A DNA stretch of 64,000 nt from CAYRHN01 sp964424115. GTDB taxonomy: Bacteria; Chloroflexota; Anaerolineae; Anaerolineales; Anaerolineaceae. Made by a program: the position numbers and the translations under genes. The stretch covers positions 1-64,000 of the forward strand of contig CAYRHN010000003.1 of NCBI GenBank assembly GCA_964424115.1, written 5' to 3'. The notes under the pieces are model-generated. The model made no database searches and was not told the origin of the DNA. It saw only the letters and a list, made by a program, of their open reading frames with translations. Shown here piece by piece: positions 8,261 to 16,504 of this stretch. The first letter of the stretch is position 1. Every line of letters begins with the position of its first letter.

Positions 8261-9430
8261 ATGAAAAAATACCAGCTCTTGACCGTTCTTTTAGTTTTGG
8301 GAGTGCTCCTCGGCGGCGTCATCGGCCCGGCCCTCGCTAAGCGGAGCGAACAGCAACCACCGCCCGATATCAGCATCCAGGGTACCGTCAGCAACAAATT
8401 CTCCTTCCAGGGCGTGCTCACCCAGAGCGGCAACCCCGTCACCGGCACGCGCGACATGAACTTCCGCCTCTTCACCGACGCGACCTGTACCACCCAGATC
8501 GGCGGCGGCATCTATCTATTCGATGTGCCGGTCACGGACGGCGTCTTCAGCGTGGAGCTGGACTTTTCAGCCTCCTACTTCAACGGCCAGGCGCTCTGGC
8601 TGGAAACCCGCCTGAACACCACTTCGATCTCTTGCCTGGAGATCCTCCCCGCTCCCTACGCCTTCAGCCTGCGCCCCGGCGCCAATATCACCGGCACGGT
8701 GGATGAACTGCTCGTCCTGGATAACACTTCCACCGGCACCGGCGATGTGGACACCCTTATCGTGCGCAATGCCAGCGGAGGCGGCGAGGCGGTGGAAGTG
8801 GCCGCGGCCAACAATGCCGTGGCGGCCTTTGCCACCAACGGCTACGGCGTGATCGGCCAGACCAGCTCGGCCGCTGCGGCGGGCGTGCTGGCCGTTGGCC
8901 TGGATGCCGGCCCCGATCTGGTGCTGGGCAGCAACGGCTCCAACGATGACGGCGTCCTTTCCTCCGACCCGGCTTTCGCCAGCAGCGACCTGTTCTTTTT
9001 CACCAACGACGGCTTCGTCATCCGCCTGGATTATGACGGCAGCGGCGAAAGTTCCGATCTGGACGTGCGCGACAAGGACAACAATCAGATCTTCAACATC
9101 AACAATAGCGGCACGGTCACCTACGGCGGCGCCGGCATTGCCGCCTTCCCGCGCCCGGCCTACGACAGCGGCTGGCGCGCCATCGGCCTGAACAGTACCA
9201 TCACCCTCGCCCACAACCTGGGCGGCGATGTTGATAACTATGTTGTCGATATGGCCTGCAAAGGAGCCAGCGCCGGGATCAACAACTGGGGCCTGGGCGG
9301 CGACGCCAACTATGATGAATACTACGGCGCCTGGTACTACGACCTAACCACCACCCAGGTCACGATCAAACGCTGGAACCAGGATACCGATTGCAGCCAG
9401 GTGCGCATCCGCATCTGGATGTACCCCTAG
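8261..9430 (+). CDS. secreted protein of unknown function (YQG-LT domain, tail-fibre-like)
   Basis: The 389-residue protein has a signal peptide (MKKYQLLTVLLVLGVLLGG, cleavage after ALA near residue 26). Residues ~47-130 read FSFQGVLTQSGNPVTGTRDMNFRLF...FSVELDF, a domain common in secreted proteins of Chloroflexota and Bacteroidota. APYAFSLRPGANITG follows and joins it to beta-rich repeats. The C-terminal ~90 residues (WRAIGLNSTITLAHNLGGD...VTIKRWNQDTDCSQVRIRIWMYP) look like a small beta-sandwich, possibly a lectin-like tail. GGAGG lies 6 nt before the ATG. No enzyme motif is visible. It is followed after 11 nt by another small secreted protein and is probably cotranscribed with it. Confidence 0.75.
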   Translation: MKKYQLLTVLLVLGVLLGGVIGPALAKRSEQQPPPDISIQGTVSNKFSFQGVLTQSGNPVTGTRDMNFRLFTDATCTTQIGGGIYLFDVPVTDGVFSVELDFSASYFNGQALWLETRLNTTSISCLEILPAPYAFSLRPGANITGTVDELLVLDNTSTGTGDVDTLIVRNASGGGEAVEVAAANNAVAAFATNGYGVIGQTSSAAAAGVLAVGLDAGPDLVLGSNGSNDDGVLSSDPAFASSDLFFFTNDGFVIRLDYDGSGESSDLDVRDKDNNQIFNINNSGTVTYGGAGIAAFPRPAYDSGWRAIGLNSTITLAHNLGGDVDNYVVDMACKGASAGINNWGLGGDANYDEYYGAWYYDLTTTQVTIKRWNQDTDCSQVRIRIWMYP

Positions 9431-9441
9431 GAGCCACAGCC

Positions 9442-9726
9442 ATGAAAAAGACCCTGTTCCTCCTGGCCGGGTTGGCCGCCCTGGCCTGCCTGCTGCTCCA
9501 GCCGCCCATGCCGCCTGTTTTGGCCTCGCATCTCAACGCACCCACCCCTCTGCCCGTCTTGGAGCGCGCGGTCATCGCCGGCGGCGGCGGGATCCAGACC
9601 AACATCTACACCCTGCATGCCACCATAGGCCAACCCCTCGCCCGCGACGAGCTCTCCCTCTGCGCCGGCTTCTGGTGTCCTGTAGGCGCCAGCTTCAACT
9701 TCTTCCTGCCAGCCATCCTGCGCTAG
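9442..9726 (+). CDS. small secreted protein with IGQP/LCAGFW core and C-terminal LP tail
   Basis: This is 94 residues from ATG 9442, with an AGGAG site overlapping the stop of the gene before. It has a signal peptide (KKTLFLLAGLAALACLLL, cleavage near LAS-H at residue ~30). The core VIAGGGGIQTNIYTLHATIGQPLA...LCAGFWC recurs in many secreted Chloroflexota proteins. It ends in NFFLPAILR. Two Cys in the core (LCAGFWC) could form a disulfide. It is little more than a signal peptide, one short beta module and the tail. That makes it the smallest tail-bearing protein here and a convenient test case for the tail's role. Confidence 0.75.
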   Translation: MKKTLFLLAGLAALACLLLQPPMPPVLASHLNAPTPLPVLERAVIAGGGGIQTNIYTLHATIGQPLARDELSLCAGFWCPVGASFNFFLPAILR

Positions 9727-9857
9727 CCTGCTTCTCTGTTTCCTTTGCCGCGCCTACCCCATGGCATTTGCCCAGCCCCGCCGCCTCGCGCCGATCAGGA
9801 TCACATTCCAAATTGTAGCCAGAACATTCCCCCAAAACAACATCCGCCTGGAAAATT

Positions 9858-10550
9858 CTAAGACCTTTGCGTCTCCGCGCCCCCGCGGCTCCTTGATATG
9901 GACGCCTCATCGATCACTCCCGGCACGTCTGCCAGCGACGGCAGCACCGCCAACGCCCGGGCGCGCGTTTCCGCAGTGGGCTGCGCCATATCCGGCACCA
10001 CCACCACGCGCATCCCCGCCGCGGCTGCCGCCTGCACCCCCGCCTCGGAATCCTCCAGCACCAGGCAGCCCTGCGGGACCACCCTCAACTGGCGCGCCGC
10101 CTCCAGGAAGATATCCGGATCCGGCTTGCCGCGCCCCACATCATCGGAACACACCACGATCTCAAACCGCCCGCGCAGCCCGGCCAGCTCCAGCTTGTGC
10201 AGCACCAGCTCCCGGCGAGTGGAACTGCCCACTGCCTTCGGCAGCCCGCGCGCGTCCACCCAATCCAGCAATCCGTTCAGGCCCGGCTTGAGCGGCAAAC
10301 CCTTCTCCAGCAGGGCCAGGTAATGCTCCACCCGCCGGGCATTGATCGTCTCAAAGGGAAAATCCGGCCCAAAGGACTCCAGCAGCAGGCGCCGGTCCTC
10401 GGTGATCGCCCGGCCGACCATGCTCTGGTACAGCCCATCACTGATCGTGAAGCCGAATTCGGCCCCCGCCCGCCGCCACGCCTCGCGTGAGATCGGCTCG
10501 CTGTCGATCATCAACCCGTCCATATCAAAAATGATTGCTTGAACATTCAT
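9858..10550 (-). CDS. HAD-superfamily phosphatase (beta-phosphoglucomutase-like)
   Basis: The 230-residue protein has a complete DxDG motif I (FDMDGLMIDSEPI), motif II (VGSSTRRE), and the motif III/IV region GKPDPDIFLEAARQL...CLVLEDSEAGVQAA. This is the subfamily that contains beta-phosphoglucomutases and small-sugar phosphatases. ATTATA (TATAAT on the coding strand) ends 8 nt before the ATG and there is no ribosome site, so the mRNA is probably leaderless. The last ~10 residues (SRGGAETQRS) come from an interspersed repeat beginning near 9868, so the natural C-terminus may have been extended by repeat insertion. Confidence 0.88.
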   Translation of the reverse strand: MNVQAIIFDMDGLMIDSEPISREAWRRAGAEFGFTISDGLYQSMVGRAITEDRRLLLESFGPDFPFETINARRVEHYLALLEKGLPLKPGLNGLLDWVDARGLPKAVGSSTRRELVLHKLELAGLRGRFEIVVCSDDVGRGKPDPDIFLEAARQLRVVPQGCLVLEDSEAGVQAAAAAGMRVVVVPDMAQPTAETRARALAVLPSLADVPGVIDEASISRSRGGAETQRS

Positions 10551-10558
10551 AAAGCGGA

Positions 10559-10564
10559 ATTATA
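10559..10564 (-). promoter_or_regulatory. -10 promoter of a leaderless transcript
   Basis: The coding-strand TATAAT ends 8 nt before the ATG at 10550, and no Shine-Dalgarno sequence lies between them. Confidence 0.5.
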
Positions 10565-10705
10565 CCCGGGAATGGCTCATAACTGATAGCTCATAGGTCA
10601 TAGGAAAAAGGATCAACCGTAGGCAGGAAGAATATTTTCATCCCATCTGTGTTCATCTGCAGTTAAAATATCTTATACTTAATGAAAACAACAATGGAGG
10701 CTCAA

Positions 10706-11059
10706 ATGAACACCCTCACCCGCATCTGCGCTATCCTCTGCACCCTGGCATTGCTGCTGGCCGCCCCAGCCTGCAATTCTGATCCCCACGCCGCCCTGTA
10801 CGGCAAATGGCAGCAAGACACCCTCTCCGACAGCAATCTGCCCATCTATTGGGAGTTTGGCTCCGACGGTTCTTTTGTCATTTCCTCCGGCGAGGCGCGT
10901 ATCGCCATCACCTACACCTTCATCAACGACAGCACCATCCAATTTGAGAAAAGTGACGTACTCACGATTGGCGGTGTGCCGATCACCTGGAAGGTGGAAG
11001 GCGACGCGCTCACCCTCACCTACCAGGGCCAGGATGCCACCTTCACCCGCGTCAAATAG
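10706..11059 (+). CDS. small lipoprotein with lipocalin-like fold prediction, copy 1
   Basis: This is 117 residues from ATG 10706 (GGAGG 7 nt upstream). An in-frame ATG at 10682 has no ribosome site. A signal peptide ends in a lipobox-like LLAAPAC. The mature part YGKWQQDTLSDSNLPIYWEFGSDGSFVISSG is a strand-rich sequence of the type found in small lipocalin-like lipoproteins that report 'weight of term' differences. The second copy at 11096 has the same plan, so the pair arose by tandem duplication. Ligand unknown. Confidence 0.7.
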   Translation: MNTLTRICAILCTLALLLAAPACNSDPHAALYGKWQQDTLSDSNLPIYWEFGSDGSFVISSGEARIAITYTFINDSTIQFEKSDVLTIGGVPITWKVEGDALTLTYQGQDATFTRVK

Positions 11060-11095
11060 CTGCCCTCCCAAAAACAACCGATCAAGGAGGCTAAT

Positions 11096-11461
11096 GTGAA
11101 TACTACCATCCACCGCTGCGTCCTTCTCTCTGCCTTGCTCCTGCTGTTGGCTGTTCCGGCCTGCAATTCCGATCCGCGCGCCGCCCTCTACGGCAAATGG
11201 CAACAGGAATCCCTTTCCGATGAAGGCCTGCCAACCTACTGGGAATTTTCTTCGGATGGCAGCTTATTGCTCAGTTCCGGCGACAAAAGCCAGGTCTTGA
11301 AATATTCATTCCTCGATGACGATACCATCCAAATCGACCAGGATGTACTGTTCCCATTGGGTGGTTTCGGCGGGGTGGCAATCGATTGGAAAGTGGAGGA
11401 AGATACACTCTGGCTGACCATCGATGACATTTCACCGTTGCCCTTCACGCGGGCAAAATAG
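11096..11461 (+). CDS. small lipoprotein with lipocalin-like fold prediction, copy 2
   Basis: The 121-residue paralogue of the preceding gene starts with GTG at 11096. The overlapping ATG at 11094 reads straight into TGA, and AAGGAGG lies 5 nt upstream of the GTG. The lipobox-like sequence is LAVPAC. Conserved blocks are NSDPxAALYGKWQQ, LPxYWEF.SDGS, WKVEED and FTRxK. The core is diverged, so the duplication is not recent. It is followed after 3 nt by an acetyltransferase gene, probably in the same transcript. Confidence 0.7.
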   Translation: MNTTIHRCVLLSALLLLLAVPACNSDPRAALYGKWQQESLSDEGLPTYWEFSSDGSLLLSSGDKSQVLKYSFLDDDTIQIDQDVLFPLGGFGGVAIDWKVEEDTLWLTIDDISPLPFTRAK

Positions 11462-11464
11462 CCC

Positions 11465-12007
11465 ATGCTCCGCCTCGAAACCCCCCGCCTGATCCTGCGC
11501 GAATTCCGCGAAGACGATTTTTCCGCCGTATACGACTTTGAAAGTCGCCCGGAAACCCAGCGCTACGAGCACCACATTCCCAGCCAGGAACAAATCCGCG
11601 CCCAACTGGCCCAGCTCGTCGTGGATTCTGCCCGGCTGCCCCGCACCAGCTGCCGCCTGGCGGTCACCCTGCGCGGCGACGACACCCCCCGCGGGCGCAT
11701 CTCGCTCAAGCTCAACTGGGAGGAGAGCCGCGAATGGGAGATCGGCTGGACGATCCACCCCGACCTGTGGGGCCGCGGCTACGCCAGCGAGGCCGCCCAC
11801 GCCATGCTGGAATTTGCCTTCCGCACCTGCGGCGCCCACCGCGTGGTGGCCTTCTGCAATGCCCATAACGCCGCCTCGGAGCGCGTGATGCAAAAGATCG
11901 GCATGCAGCGCGAAGCCCGCCTGCGCGAGTCGCGCTGGTGGAACGGCGCCTGGTGCGACGAGCTGCTCTACGCCATCCTGGAACGGGAATACGAACAAAA
12001 GCCCTGA
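11465..12007 (+). CDS. GNAT acetyltransferase, RimJ/RimL type
   Basis: The 180-residue protein begins LRLETPRLILREFREDDF, the hallmark of RimJ/RimL-like N-acetyltransferases. It contains the acetyl-CoA segment GWTIHPDLWGRGYASEAAHAMLEFAF (Gly-rich A motif) and ends with the typical NAASERVMQKIGMQREARLRES. The acceptor could be a ribosomal protein N-terminus or a small molecule. The start is 3 nt after the preceding lipoprotein stop without an independent ribosome site, so translational coupling is likely. Confidence 0.85.
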   Translation: MLRLETPRLILREFREDDFSAVYDFESRPETQRYEHHIPSQEQIRAQLAQLVVDSARLPRTSCRLAVTLRGDDTPRGRISLKLNWEESREWEIGWTIHPDLWGRGYASEAAHAMLEFAFRTCGAHRVVAFCNAHNAASERVMQKIGMQREARLRESRWWNGAWCDELLYAILEREYEQKP

Positions 12008-12010
12008 TCC

Positions 12011-12037
12011 GGGATAAAGTCATATTGACTTAATCCC
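12011..12037 (+). terminator. hairpin after the acetyltransferase gene
   Basis: GGGATAAAGTCA-TAT-TGACTTAATCCC is a 12-bp stem with one mismatch starting 4 nt after the stop codon. It lacks a T-run. A second stem CCTTACA-GTTT-TGTAAGG follows at 12061-12078. Confidence 0.45.
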
Positions 12038-12077
12038 ATGAATCGTGTTTAATAGAAGCACCTTACAGTTTTGTAAG

Positions 12078-12102
12078 GGGGGTTGTAATTCATTGAACCC
12101 CC
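12078..12102. promoter_or_regulatory. inverted repeat overlapping the subtilase promoter
   Basis: GGGGGTT (12078-12084) pairs with AACCCCC (12096-12102) across an 11-nt loop. The repeat covers the -35 and spacer of the subtilase promoter and so may be an operator. Confidence 0.35.
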
Positions 12103-12110
12103 GCTATAAT
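12083..12110 (+). promoter_or_regulatory. sigma70-type promoter of the subtilase gene
   Basis: TTGTAA (12083-12088), a 16-bp spacer and TATAAT (12105-12110) lie 42 nt upstream of the ATG. Confidence 0.55.
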
Positions 12111-12152
12111 ATTTCCCCCCGAAATCCAATTCAAACCCAATAGGAGATAAGA

Positions 12153-14078
12153 ATGAAGCGTCTGTCGATCGTTTCAGTAATTCTCGTCATCAGCCTGCTG
12201 CTCAGTCCAGTGGTTACCCTGCCGGTCCGCGCCGACCCGGGCGGCGAAAAAGTACGCGTACTGGTTGCATTCGATAAAGCCAACAAAGGCAATGTGGAGG
12301 ACGACCTGAAGAATTCCAACGCGGAATTCCACTACACCTTTGACGACCTGGGCGTCTTTGCGGTCAGCGTGCCTCAACAGGCCTTGAACGGATTGCAGCA
12401 CAATCCGCATGTTATTTATATTGAAGAGGATGCGCCCCGCTACCCGATCAGCATCACCGCCAGCCAGGCTGCCAGCGATGACCTGAGCACCCTCTCCGCT
12501 GCCGGCCAGACCGTGCCTTACGGCGTGGATATGGTCCAGGCCCGCGATGTCTGGGATGCCGACCGCAACGGCGTGGTAGATAGCGGCGCCCCCACCGGCG
12601 CCAACCGCAAGATCTGCATCATCGACTCCGGCTTCTACACCAGCCACGAAGACCTGCAAGGCGTCAACGTTTCCGGCTATGCCGGCAACCTGCCCTGGAA
12701 CGTGGACGGCCTTGGCCACGGCACGCACGTGGCCGGTACCATCGCCGCCATGAACAACCAGTTCGGTGTGCTCGGCGTCACCCCCGGCACCGTCCAGATC
12801 TACGAAGTGCGCGTCTTCGGGGATGATGGCGCCTGGGCCTATTCCTCCACCCTGGTGGATGCCGCCAACCGCTGCAAGAGCGCCGGCGCCAACATCATCA
12901 GCATGAGCCTGGGCGGCCCCACTTCCAGCCGCACCGAAAAGACCGCCTTTGCCAGCCTGTACACCGCCGGCGTCCTCTCCATTGCCGCCGCCGGCAATGA
13001 CGGCACCACCGCTTATTCCTACCCGGCCTCCTATGACTCGGTCATCTCCGTTGCCGCCATCGACTCCAACAAAGCGGTAGCCGATTTCTCGCAAAAGAAC
13101 GCCCAGGTGGAACTGGCTGCCCCCGGCGTGGGTGTGCTCAGCACCGTGCCCTACCAGGATATTAACAGCGCCACCGTGGACGGCGTGACCTATTCCGCCA
13201 ACCACTTCGAATATTCCACCCGCGGTACGGCCTCCGGCGTGCTGGTGGACGGCGGCCTGTGCGGCAGCGCCGGCACCTGGAGCGGCAAGGTGGTGCTCTG
13301 CCAGCGCGGCACGTACGACTTCTATACCAAGGTTCACAACGTCCAGCTGGGCGGCGGCGCGGCGGCCATCATTTATAACAACGTCACCGGCAACTTCCTC
13401 GGCACCCTCGGCGACGGTAATTCCTCCACCATCATCGGCCTCAGCCTCAGCATGGAAGACGGCCAGTACCTGGTGGCCAACAAGCTTGGTCAGACCGCCA
13501 GCGTCAGCAGCGAATATATCTACCCCGTCAGCGGCTACGAATATTACGACGGCACCTCCATGGCCACCCCGCACGTCTCTGCTGTGGCCGCCCTGGTGTG
13601 GGGCGCCAAGCCCACCGCCACCAACGCCGAGATCCGCGCCGCCCTGCAGGCCACCGCCCAGGACCTGGGCACGGCCGGCCGCGACACCTCTTACGGCTAC
13701 GGCCTGGTGCAGGCCAAGGCCGCCATTGACTACCTGGGCGGCGGAACCACCACCCCCACCATGTCGGTCAAGGACCTGGACGGCAGCAAGACCATCGCCA
13801 AAAAGAACTGGACCGCCACCGTCACCATCACGGTCAAGAATGCCAACGGTGCAGCCGTCTCCGGCGTCAAGGTGGACGGCAAATTTGGCACCACCGCTGT
13901 CACCTGCACCACCGGCACCTCCGGCACCTGCTCGGTCAGCACCACCCTCAAGCTGAACGTCACCAGTACCACCTTCACCGTCACCAACCTGACCGCCACT
14001 GGCTACGCCTATGACGCCTCCGCCAACAGCGATCCGGACGGCGACAGCAACGGCACCTCCATCACCATTACCAAGTAA
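12153..14078 (+). CDS. secreted subtilisin-like serine protease (S8) with PA domain and C-terminal Ig-like domain
   Basis: The 641-residue protein has a signal peptide (residues 1-27) and an I9-type propeptide (residues ~30-95, VRVLVAFDKANKG...VIYIEEDAPRYP). The catalytic triad is Asp158 in IIDSG, His189 in GHGTHVAGT and Ser469 in DGTSMATPHVSAVAALVW. A protease-associated (PA) domain is inserted before the Ser (about residues 350-440, LCGSAGTWSGKVVLCQRG). The last ~100 residues (MSVKDLDGSKTIAKKNWTAT onward) form a bacterial Ig-like domain with one Cys pair. It ends ITITK, without the LP tail found on other exported proteins here. It is a monocistronic unit between its own promoter and a strong terminator. 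Confidence 0.95.
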   Translation: MKRLSIVSVILVISLLLSPVVTLPVRADPGGEKVRVLVAFDKANKGNVEDDLKNSNAEFHYTFDDLGVFAVSVPQQALNGLQHNPHVIYIEEDAPRYPISITASQAASDDLSTLSAAGQTVPYGVDMVQARDVWDADRNGVVDSGAPTGANRKICIIDSGFYTSHEDLQGVNVSGYAGNLPWNVDGLGHGTHVAGTIAAMNNQFGVLGVTPGTVQIYEVRVFGDDGAWAYSSTLVDAANRCKSAGANIISMSLGGPTSSRTEKTAFASLYTAGVLSIAAAGNDGTTAYSYPASYDSVISVAAIDSNKAVADFSQKNAQVELAAPGVGVLSTVPYQDINSATVDGVTYSANHFEYSTRGTASGVLVDGGLCGSAGTWSGKVVLCQRGTYDFYTKVHNVQLGGGAAAIIYNNVTGNFLGTLGDGNSSTIIGLSLSMEDGQYLVANKLGQTASVSSEYIYPVSGYEYYDGTSMATPHVSAVAALVWGAKPTATNAEIRAALQATAQDLGTAGRDTSYGYGLVQAKAAIDYLGGGTTTPTMSVKDLDGSKTIAKKNWTATVTITVKNANGAAVSGVKVDGKFGTTAVTCTTGTSGTCSVSTTLKLNVTSTTFTVTNLTATGYAYDASANSDPDGDSNGTSITITK

Positions 14079-14110
14079 GACGGGCTTGCAGCCTGTCTCT
14101 CCCCATCTTC

Positions 14111-14144
14111 AGGGTGCGCCGCAAGCGGCGCACCCTGTTTTTTT
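14111..14144 (+). terminator. rho-independent terminator of the subtilase gene
   Basis: A perfect 12-bp GC-rich stem, AGGGTGCGCCGC / GCGGCGCACCCT, is followed by GTTTTTTT. It is one of the clearest terminators in the window. Confidence 0.92.
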
Positions 14145-14279
14145 CCTCCCCTTCGATTCACAGCATTTTCTTAGCTGTTTAGAGTAATATTAAACACAAA
14201 GAAACGAAGCCGCACAAAGGTTTAGATGCCGATCTTCTTCAAATTCTTTTGTGGTGATATTTTGTAGTGGAGTAGGCCA

Positions 14280-14963
14280 ATGACAACCATACTGGTAGTG
14301 GACGACGACCAAAAATTGCTCAAGATGCTCCAGCGCACCCTGGTCTACGAAGGCCTGCGCGTGCTGACCGCTTCCAACGGGGAAGAGGCCCTGGAGCAGG
14401 TGGCCGCCAACAAGCCCCAGATCATCATCCTGGACTGGATGATGCCCAAAATGGACGGTCTGGAGGTCACCCGCCGCCTGCGAGCCGAGAACAACCAGAC
14501 CTTCATCCTCATGCTCACCGCCCGTGACGCGCTGGAAAACCGCGTGGAGGGGTTGGAAAGCGGCGCCGACGATTACCTGGTCAAGCCCTTTGCCCCTGAG
14601 GAACTGGTGGCGCGCATCCACGCCCTCCAGCGCCGCATGGAAGCCGCCCCCGAGCGCCAGTCCCTTACCTTTGAATTCCTCTCCATCGACCCCACCTCGC
14701 ACGAGGCACGCTGCGGCGATGCCCTTCTTGAACTGACCCCCACCGAATTTGACCTGCTGCACTACTTCATGCGCCACCCCCGCCAGGTGCTGGAACGCGC
14801 CCAGATCCTCACCAGCGTCTGGGGCTACGACTTCGGCGGTGAGAACAACGTCCTGGAGGTCTATATCGGCTACCTGCGCAAAAAGCTGGAATCCGGCGGG
14901 CAGCCGCGCCTGCTCCACACCGTGCGCGGCGTGGGCTATGTGCTGCGGAGAGAAACATGCTGA
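14280..14963 (+). CDS. OmpR/PhoB-family response regulator
   Basis: The 227-residue protein has a receiver domain with the acidic pocket VVDDD (residues 8-10), phospho-acceptor Asp52 in IIILDWMMPKMDG, MLTARD and VKPFAPEEL. A winged-helix output domain follows (LTPTEFDLLHYFMRHPRQVLERAQILTSVWG...VYIGYLRKKLE...HTVRGVGYVL). The histidine kinase starts 7 nt before its end, giving an operon with coupled translation. The regulon cannot be read from the sequence. Confidence 0.95.
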   Translation: MTTILVVDDDQKLLKMLQRTLVYEGLRVLTASNGEEALEQVAANKPQIIILDWMMPKMDGLEVTRRLRAENNQTFILMLTARDALENRVEGLESGADDYLVKPFAPEELVARIHALQRRMEAAPERQSLTFEFLSIDPTSHEARCGDALLELTPTEFDLLHYFMRHPRQVLERAQILTSVWGYDFGGENNVLEVYIGYLRKKLESGGQPRLLHTVRGVGYVLRRETC

Positions 14964-16417
14964 TCCGTTTGCGCCTGACGCTGATCTACAGCGCCATCCT
15001 GGCCGTCACCCTGACCATCTTTGGCACCGCCCTCTACTCCATCCAGGCCAATTCCACCCTGGCCGCCTTGCAGGGCGAGATCAGCCGCCGCGCCGACGGC
15101 ATGATGAGCAGCCTGGTCTGGGGCCTGATCGACCCTTCCCTGATGCCCTTTGTCTTCAAGCCCGAGCCGCGCCAGGATAACACCAACACCTCCCCCCTGG
15201 CCGAGCTTTTCCCCGGCGGGCAGGCCTTCACCGACCTGCGGGAGCGTGAGATGGTGCGCGTTCTGGACGGCAGCGGCAACATGGTGGCCAGCCCCTTTGG
15301 CGCCGACCAGTCTGCCCTGCCGCTCAACGCTTCCGGCCTGGAGGAGTTGCGAAAAGGCAACGCCATCTGGCAAACCGCCGTGTATAACGGCGAGAACACC
15401 CTGGTCTACGATAAACCGGTCTTTGTCAACGGGCAGTTGGGCTATATCTTGCAGGTGGCCCGCCCGCTGACCGAACGCGACAGCTCCCTGGCTGCCCTCA
15501 GCCAGACCCTGATCGTCGCCAGCCTGCTCACCACCCTGCTGGCCTTTGTCATCGGCTGGTTCTTTGTTGGCGCCGCCCTCAGCCCCATCCACCGCATCAC
15601 CCAGACCGCCCAGGCCATTGGCAGCGAGAGCGATTTCTCCCGCCGTGTGGACTACCGCGGCCCCAACGACGAGGTCGGCCAACTGGCCAGCACCTTCAAC
15701 ACCATGCTCTCCCGCCTGCAGGAAGCCTACCAGCGCGTCAGCCAGGCGCTCAAGATGCAGCGCAACTTTGTTGCCGATGTCTCACACGAGCTGCGCACCC
15801 CCCTCACCACCGTGCGCGGCAATTTGGCCCTGCTGCGGCGCGAGCCGCCCCTGCCCCCCGCGGAACGCGCCGACATCCTCACCGATATCGAGGAGGAAAG
15901 CGATCGGCTGATCCGCCTGGTCAACCACCTGCTGGTGCTGGCGCGCGCCGATGCCCGCGAGGAAAGCCAGGCCGGGCAACCCGCCGAACCACTGGCCCTG
16001 CGCCCGGTGGTGGTCGAGGCCGTCCGCCAGGCGCGCGGGCTGGATGAGTCCCGCCGGATCACGGAGCAGGTCGAGGACCTCCAGGCCCGGGTCGACCGCG
16101 ATGCGCTCAAGCAGGTGCTGCTGATCCTGCTGGATAATGCCCTCAAGCACACTGCCGGCGAGATCACCGTCAGCGCCGCCGCCCAGAATGGACAGGTGCT
16201 GCTGCGCGTGCAGGACAGCGGCCCCGGCATGCCCCCCGAGGTGCTGGAGCATGTCTTCGAGCGCTTCTACCGCGGCGAAGGGCAGAATGCCTCCGGGTTT
16301 GGGCTGGGGCTGTCCATTGCCCGCACCCTGACCGAGCGCCAGGGCGGGACGATCTCCCTCCGCTCCACCCCTGCCGAAGGCACCACGGTCGAGATCAAAT
16401 TGCCCGCCGCCGGATAA
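14957..16417 (+). CDS. membrane sensor histidine kinase
   Basis: The 486-residue cognate kinase has TM1 (residues ~7-27, LTLIYSAILAVTLTIFGTAL), an extracytoplasmic sensor of ~140 residues, and TM2 (~182-202, TLIVASLLTTLLAFVIGWFF). These are followed by HAMP, HisKA with the phosphorylated His in DVSHELRTPLTTVRGN (about residue 277), and an HATPase_c domain with DNALKHTAG, DSGPGMPP and GFGLGLSIARTL. The BaeS/MprB-like layout suggests envelope or stress sensing. It overlaps the response regulator gene by 7 nt. Confidence 0.95.
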   Translation: MLIRLRLTLIYSAILAVTLTIFGTALYSIQANSTLAALQGEISRRADGMMSSLVWGLIDPSLMPFVFKPEPRQDNTNTSPLAELFPGGQAFTDLREREMVRVLDGSGNMVASPFGADQSALPLNASGLEELRKGNAIWQTAVYNGENTLVYDKPVFVNGQLGYILQVARPLTERDSSLAALSQTLIVASLLTTLLAFVIGWFFVGAALSPIHRITQTAQAIGSESDFSRRVDYRGPNDEVGQLASTFNTMLSRLQEAYQRVSQALKMQRNFVADVSHELRTPLTTVRGNLALLRREPPLPPAERADILTDIEEESDRLIRLVNHLLVLARADAREESQAGQPAEPLALRPVVVEAVRQARGLDESRRITEQVEDLQARVDRDALKQVLLILLDNALKHTAGEITVSAAAQNGQVLLRVQDSGPGMPPEVLEHVFERFYRGEGQNASGFGLGLSIARTLTERQGGTISLRSTPAEGTTVEIKLPAAG

Positions 16418-16504
16418 CGATCTTCACCCCTACCCTGGCCGCCGGACCCCAAAGACATCGATAGGTTTACAAGCCTTTGCTCCCTGGCGTTTAGGTTTTA
16501 TTCG

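Noticed and set aside
9391..9441. Extension of the small IGQP protein to a start at 9391
   Set aside because: It would overlap the end of the preceding gene and place residues before a clear signal peptide; AGGAG supports ATG 9442.
12174..13574. 466-codon minus-strand frame opposite the subtilase
   Set aside because: Shadow of the subtilase gene; no homology or start signal.
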